This document shows positions 61,883-64,000 of a stretch of DNA of 64,000 nt, in pieces. A program made the position numbers and the translations under genes. This DNA comes from Pseudomonas hefeiensis (GTDB lineage: Bacteria; Pseudomonadota; Gammaproteobacteria; Pseudomonadales; Pseudomonadaceae). The first letter of the stretch is position 1; each line of letters opens with the position of its first letter. The stretch is taken from NCBI RefSeq assembly GCF_030687835.1, contig NZ_CP117449.1:4092001-4156000 (forward strand). The letters run 5' to 3'. The notes below the pieces were generated by a model that was given only the letters and a program-made list of their open reading frames with translations, made no database searches and was not told the DNA's origin.

Positions 61883-62155
61883 TCAGCTTTGATCTGGGCT
61901 GGGTGGCACACTGCTGAGCCGCTGCTGAATCCTCAACAGGAATCCGGCTTCAAAGGCATCCTGGCAGTCACCGACAGGAAAGGTTTTGCGCGCTTGCGCC
62001 AGCTCCCACCACAGTGGAATCTCGCCAGGCGTATCAAGCCAAGCCTGAGCACATTGCACGCCACGTTCGATCATTGGGGCAAATTCGTTGCCCCAAGGTG
62101 TCAGAAGACTTGGGCAACCATCCGCCGCAGGAATTGAAATGTAGTTTTCGTCCAT
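61883..62155 (-). CDS. Small leftward accessory protein (possibly QslA-like)
   Basis: A 90-residue protein: MDENYISIPAADGCPSLLTPWGNEFAPMIERG..., then AWLDTPGEIPLWWELAQARKTFP and a helical end (AFEAGFLLRIQQRL). ATG 62155, with AGGG upstream, is preferred to a GTG two codons earlier. The overlapping rightward frame is a shadow. Size and the WLxxPxxxPLW...GFLxRIQQR pattern remind me of QslA, the small anti-activator of LasR quorum sensing in Pseudomonas; this is a tentative resemblance from memory. If right, the ICE would carry a quorum-sensing modulator. Confidence 0.55.
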   Translation of the reverse strand: MDENYISIPAADGCPSLLTPWGNEFAPMIERGVQCAQAWLDTPGEIPLWWELAQARKTFPVGDCQDAFEAGFLLRIQQRLSSVPPSPDQS

Positions 62156-62309
62156 ACACACCCTAGATTTCTGATTTATTGTTAGACGCTGGGCCCAGCT
62201 TCGAAAATCTTAACGAAACCAAATGAACGCTCGATAAGAGGCATGAGCATCAAATGGCCTAGATCAATGCCAATGTAGACTATATCCCGTGGATTGAGAG
62301 TCCCTCAAG

Positions 62310-62322
62310 GCGCAATTTGCGC
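62310..62322. promoter_or_regulatory. Palindrome abutting the XRE start codon
   Basis: GCGCAA-t-TTGCGC, a perfect 6-bp dyad two bases before the ATG of the XRE gene. There is no Shine-Dalgarno sequence between it and the start. It is a good candidate for an autoregulatory operator on a leaderless or near-leaderless transcript. Another perfect palindrome, GCTGGGCCCAGC, lies at 62188-62199. Confidence 0.5.
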
Positions 62323-62324
62323 GC

Positions 62325-62579
62325 ATGACTCAAGACTACGAACAGCTTCGTCTTCAGCTGGCGGAAAACATCCGCTTGATGCGACGCGTGAAAAACCTTA
62401 CCCAAGAGCAGCTCGCGCTCATGGCCGAGGTGGATCGCACGTACGTCAGTCAAATCGAACGATGCACGGGCAATCCGTCGCTGTTGGTCCTGTGCAAGCT
62501 CGCCAATATTTTCGAAATTACCGCAGATCAGTTACTTGTGGAACCCGATATCCTGCGCAGCGCCCTTCACGTCAAATAA
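62325..62579 (+). CDS. XRE-family regulator
   Basis: An 84-residue single-domain helix-turn-helix protein: LAENIRLMRRVKNLTQEQLALMAEVDRTYVSQIERCTGNPSLLVLCKLANIFEITADQLL. It resembles the C-protein/restriction-control and phage Cro-like type. No separate effector domain. It faces away from the small leftward gene and may control it, the HU gene or itself through the palindromes in the 170-base gap. Confidence 0.88.
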   Translation: MTQDYEQLRLQLAENIRLMRRVKNLTQEQLALMAEVDRTYVSQIERCTGNPSLLVLCKLANIFEITADQLLVEPDILRSALHVK

Positions 62580-62684
62580 TAGTCTCACGTTTCAGAAACC
62601 CGATAGATCCGCCTTCATAATTTCCACTGACAGTCTTCAGTCCGTAATCGAACCTGCCCAGGCCATACACCGAGAGCCTGGATC

Positions 62685-63641
62685 ATGCCTGTTGCCTGCT
62701 CGTCAATCTCGCCCACAAAGCTACGGCCCCTGGCGCTGAGCGTCCTGCTGGCGTGCGGCCCAAGCGTGGCGCTGGACACCGCCAGCATCACGTCCTCCGT
62801 GCTTTCGCCAAATTGCCTCGCCTACAGGGTCGTCGGCATTTGTTTCTGGCTCCTCTGCACGCCCTTCGGCTGCACAGTCAAAACCTCGACCAAGGTTCGT
62901 CATTTCATTCCTGAACTGGTGGTCTCAAGCTACGCCACCACCGGCAATAACCCATGGACCGAGATGGCTACCCTCTCCTCTCCCATCAGTGGTGCGGGGG
63001 GTGGCGGCAACCTGATCACGCCAAACACCCAGCGCGACAACCTGCCCCGCTTCAAGAACGTTGATGGCATCGGCCACCCCGGAGGTTGGGCTGCCACGCA
63101 ATTGGCTTCGCAATCCGGCTATGCCTGCCCCAGCGGTGCAACTGCGTTCATGCCCTACTACCTGAGCACCCTGGACTCACTGGCCTGGCGCCATGGCATA
63201 CCGGAAAGTCTTTACCCCGAGTCGCTCATGCCGGGGATCCGTGAAATTGGTCGTCAGGCTTTGGGAAATATGTGGGGCAACGTCTATCCCCGGCAGGGCT
63301 TTCTAGTACAGCCCGACGACTTCAAGGCGGCCGCGGTCATGGCGCAACGGGCCGGTGATGTGATTACCCGCAGCTGGCAACCGCATGTGTACCTACCGCT
63401 CACGCCCGCCAAACGCGACGGCTACTGGCCGCCTGGTCCTATCGTTGAAAACGATGCATCAACCCACAAATGGCAATTGCTCTACCCCCAGGTTCAACCG
63501 ACGTGCGCCGTCTTCCCCAGCGATCCGGTGCAGAGCGCTGATGGCGGCTACGCCTGGGCGCTGTGGCGTCCTTACAGCTGCTGCAAACGTGAGGGACAGA
63601 CCTTCCTGTTCAGCATCGACTTCGAAGGTGGTGCTTCATGA
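62685..63641 (+). CDS. ICE transfer protein, PFL_4710 (TIGR03756) family, TraU-like
   Basis: A 318-residue exported protein. After a signal peptide, ITSSVLSPNCLAYRVVGICFWLLCTPFGCTVKTSTKVRHFIPELVVSSYATTGNNPWTEM is characteristic, as is the cysteine near QPTCAVFPSDPVQSADGGYAWALWRPYSCC. It belongs to the mating-pair stabilisation set of F-type systems. The TIGR03757 gene that usually precedes it is not recognisable; the HU/XRE module occupies that place. Confidence 0.87.
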   Translation: MPVACSSISPTKLRPLALSVLLACGPSVALDTASITSSVLSPNCLAYRVVGICFWLLCTPFGCTVKTSTKVRHFIPELVVSSYATTGNNPWTEMATLSSPISGAGGGGNLITPNTQRDNLPRFKNVDGIGHPGGWAATQLASQSGYACPSGATAFMPYYLSTLDSLAWRHGIPESLYPESLMPGIREIGRQALGNMWGNVYPRQGFLVQPDDFKAAAVMAQRAGDVITRSWQPHVYLPLTPAKRDGYWPPGPIVENDASTHKWQLLYPQVQPTCAVFPSDPVQSADGGYAWALWRPYSCCKREGQTFLFSIDFEGGAS

Positions 63642-64000
63642 GTCGGCTTCTCGCACGACCATGGTTGGGCGTGATGAGTCTGTTGCTCTATGGACTGCTT
63701 GCCATTGCCACTCATGTCCACGCCGCCGAGGGCGATTACCGCCTGGGTACTCAAGGCGAAGTGCTCGACGACCGGGTGATGTACACCATCGGTGGCGGCT
63801 CGGCAGTCGGCTCACCGAGCTCGCTCTACCGACCCAGTGGTCTCGGTGTCGGCGGGTCCTGGCAAGCGAACATGATGTGCGGAAACATGAGCCTCACCAA
63901 TACCCTGCAAAACCAGCTGAACGGTGCCACCGAAGGTTTCCAGCAGATCATGGGCAGCATCGTGCAGAACGCGACCCAAGCGGTCATGTCGCTGCCAGCA
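63638..64000 (+). CDS. ICE transfer protein, PFL_4711 (TIGR03755) family, TraH-like, 3'-truncated
   Basis: The first 121 codons are visible before the window ends. A signal peptide (LGVMSLLLYGLLAIATHVHA) precedes GDYRLGTQGEVLDDRVMYTIGGGSAVGSPSSLYRPSGLGVGGSWQANMMCGNMSLTNTLQNQLNGATEGFQQIMGSI, the start of the TraH-like ICE family. It overlaps the TraU-like gene by four bases (ATGA). Confidence 0.85.
   Translation, partial: MSRLLARPWLGVMSLLLYGLLAIATHVHAAEGDYRLGTQGEVLDDRVMYTIGGGSAVGSPSSLYRPSGLGVGGSWQANMMCGNMSLTNTLQNQLNGATEGFQQIMGSIVQNATQAVMSLPA

Larger units (their letters stand above)
33694..64000. mobile_element. Integrative conjugative element, PFGI-1/ICEclc class (partial)
   Basis: The ordered set alpA-parA-parB-DUF2857-STY4528-TIGR03761-DUF3158-ssb-topB, then DUF3577, radC, pilL, TIGR03759, lytic transglycosylase, PFL_4695, traD, TIGR03747, RAQPRD, TIGR03758/03745/03750/03746/03749/03752/03751/03744, 03756 and 03755 is the backbone of the SPI-7/PFGI-1/ICEclc family. 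All transfer genes point right. The integrase, relaxase and far end are outside the window. The left boundary is uncertain and may lie anywhere in 33.05-34.6 kb. Confidence 0.9.

Noticed and set aside
61802..62137. A 111-codon rightward frame opposite the small QslA-like gene
   Set aside because: The leftward frame has the better start, ribosome site and protein-like composition; the rightward frame is its shadow.
1..64000. CRISPR arrays, rRNA, tRNA and insertion sequences
   Set aside because: No regularly spaced repeats, no rRNA-like or cloverleaf sequence, and no transposase frame were recognised anywhere in the window.

Overview
The window looks like a high-GC gammaproteobacterial chromosome, most probably Pseudomonas. 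It carries an hpa homoprotocatechuate cluster, an Acinetobacter-type two-component 4-hydroxyphenylacetate hydroxylase, an MvaT-type H-NS protein and a PFGI-1/ICEclc-class integrative conjugative element (ICE). I recognise no rRNA, tRNA, CRISPR array or insertion sequence. The first ~33 kb is catabolic; the rest is the replication/partition end and much of the transfer block of the ICE.

1-10 kb: 4-hydroxyphenylacetate catabolism. hpaG (cut by the window edge and split into two genes), hpaE, hpaD, hpaF, the permease hpaX, hpaH and hpaI run rightward and convert homoprotocatechuate to pyruvate and succinate semialdehyde. On the opposite strand lie the MarR repressor hpaR and the C1 flavin reductase and C2 oxygenase that make homoprotocatechuate.

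10.4-23.6 kb: what looks like one regulon for a phenolic, perhaps lignin-derived, compound. Two closely similar TetR regulators flank a seven-gene leftward operon: small protein, Tat protein, VAO-family flavoprotein, cytochrome c, MFS transporter, SDR with HxxxK in place of YxxxK, and an Old Yellow Enzyme-like reductase. A FAD monooxygenase and a rightward ornithine cyclodeaminase-like / DHDPS-like lyase / aldehyde dehydrogenase operon follow. Four intergenic sites share ATACG-N3-CGT(TTT), suggesting common TetR control.

23.6-33 kb: a LysR regulator faces an SDR, an MFS permease and a split transketolase, with a perfect T-N11-A palindrome between them. Next come an alpha/beta hydrolase and a vanillate-demethylase-like pair (Rieske oxygenase plus reductase) with a divergent LysR gene. 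The reductase gene carries a frameshift near its 3' end.

33-64 kb: after an AT-rich boundary zone come an orphan gene, alpA, parA, a shi-like small gene, parB, DUF2857, an STY4528-type replication gene, the TIGR03761-type gene, an inrR/DUF3158-type gene, ssb, topB, a ~1 kb gene-free structured leader, DUF3577, radC and a DUF5983-like gene. The transfer block runs from pilL through traD and the mating-pore genes to the VirB4-type ATPase; an HU / small leftward gene / XRE module then precedes the TraU- and TraH-like genes, the last cut by the window edge. The ICE is rich in long perfect inverted repeats: upstream of alpA, inside and after the replication gene, and in leaders where they cover the Shine-Dalgarno sites of topB and pilL.
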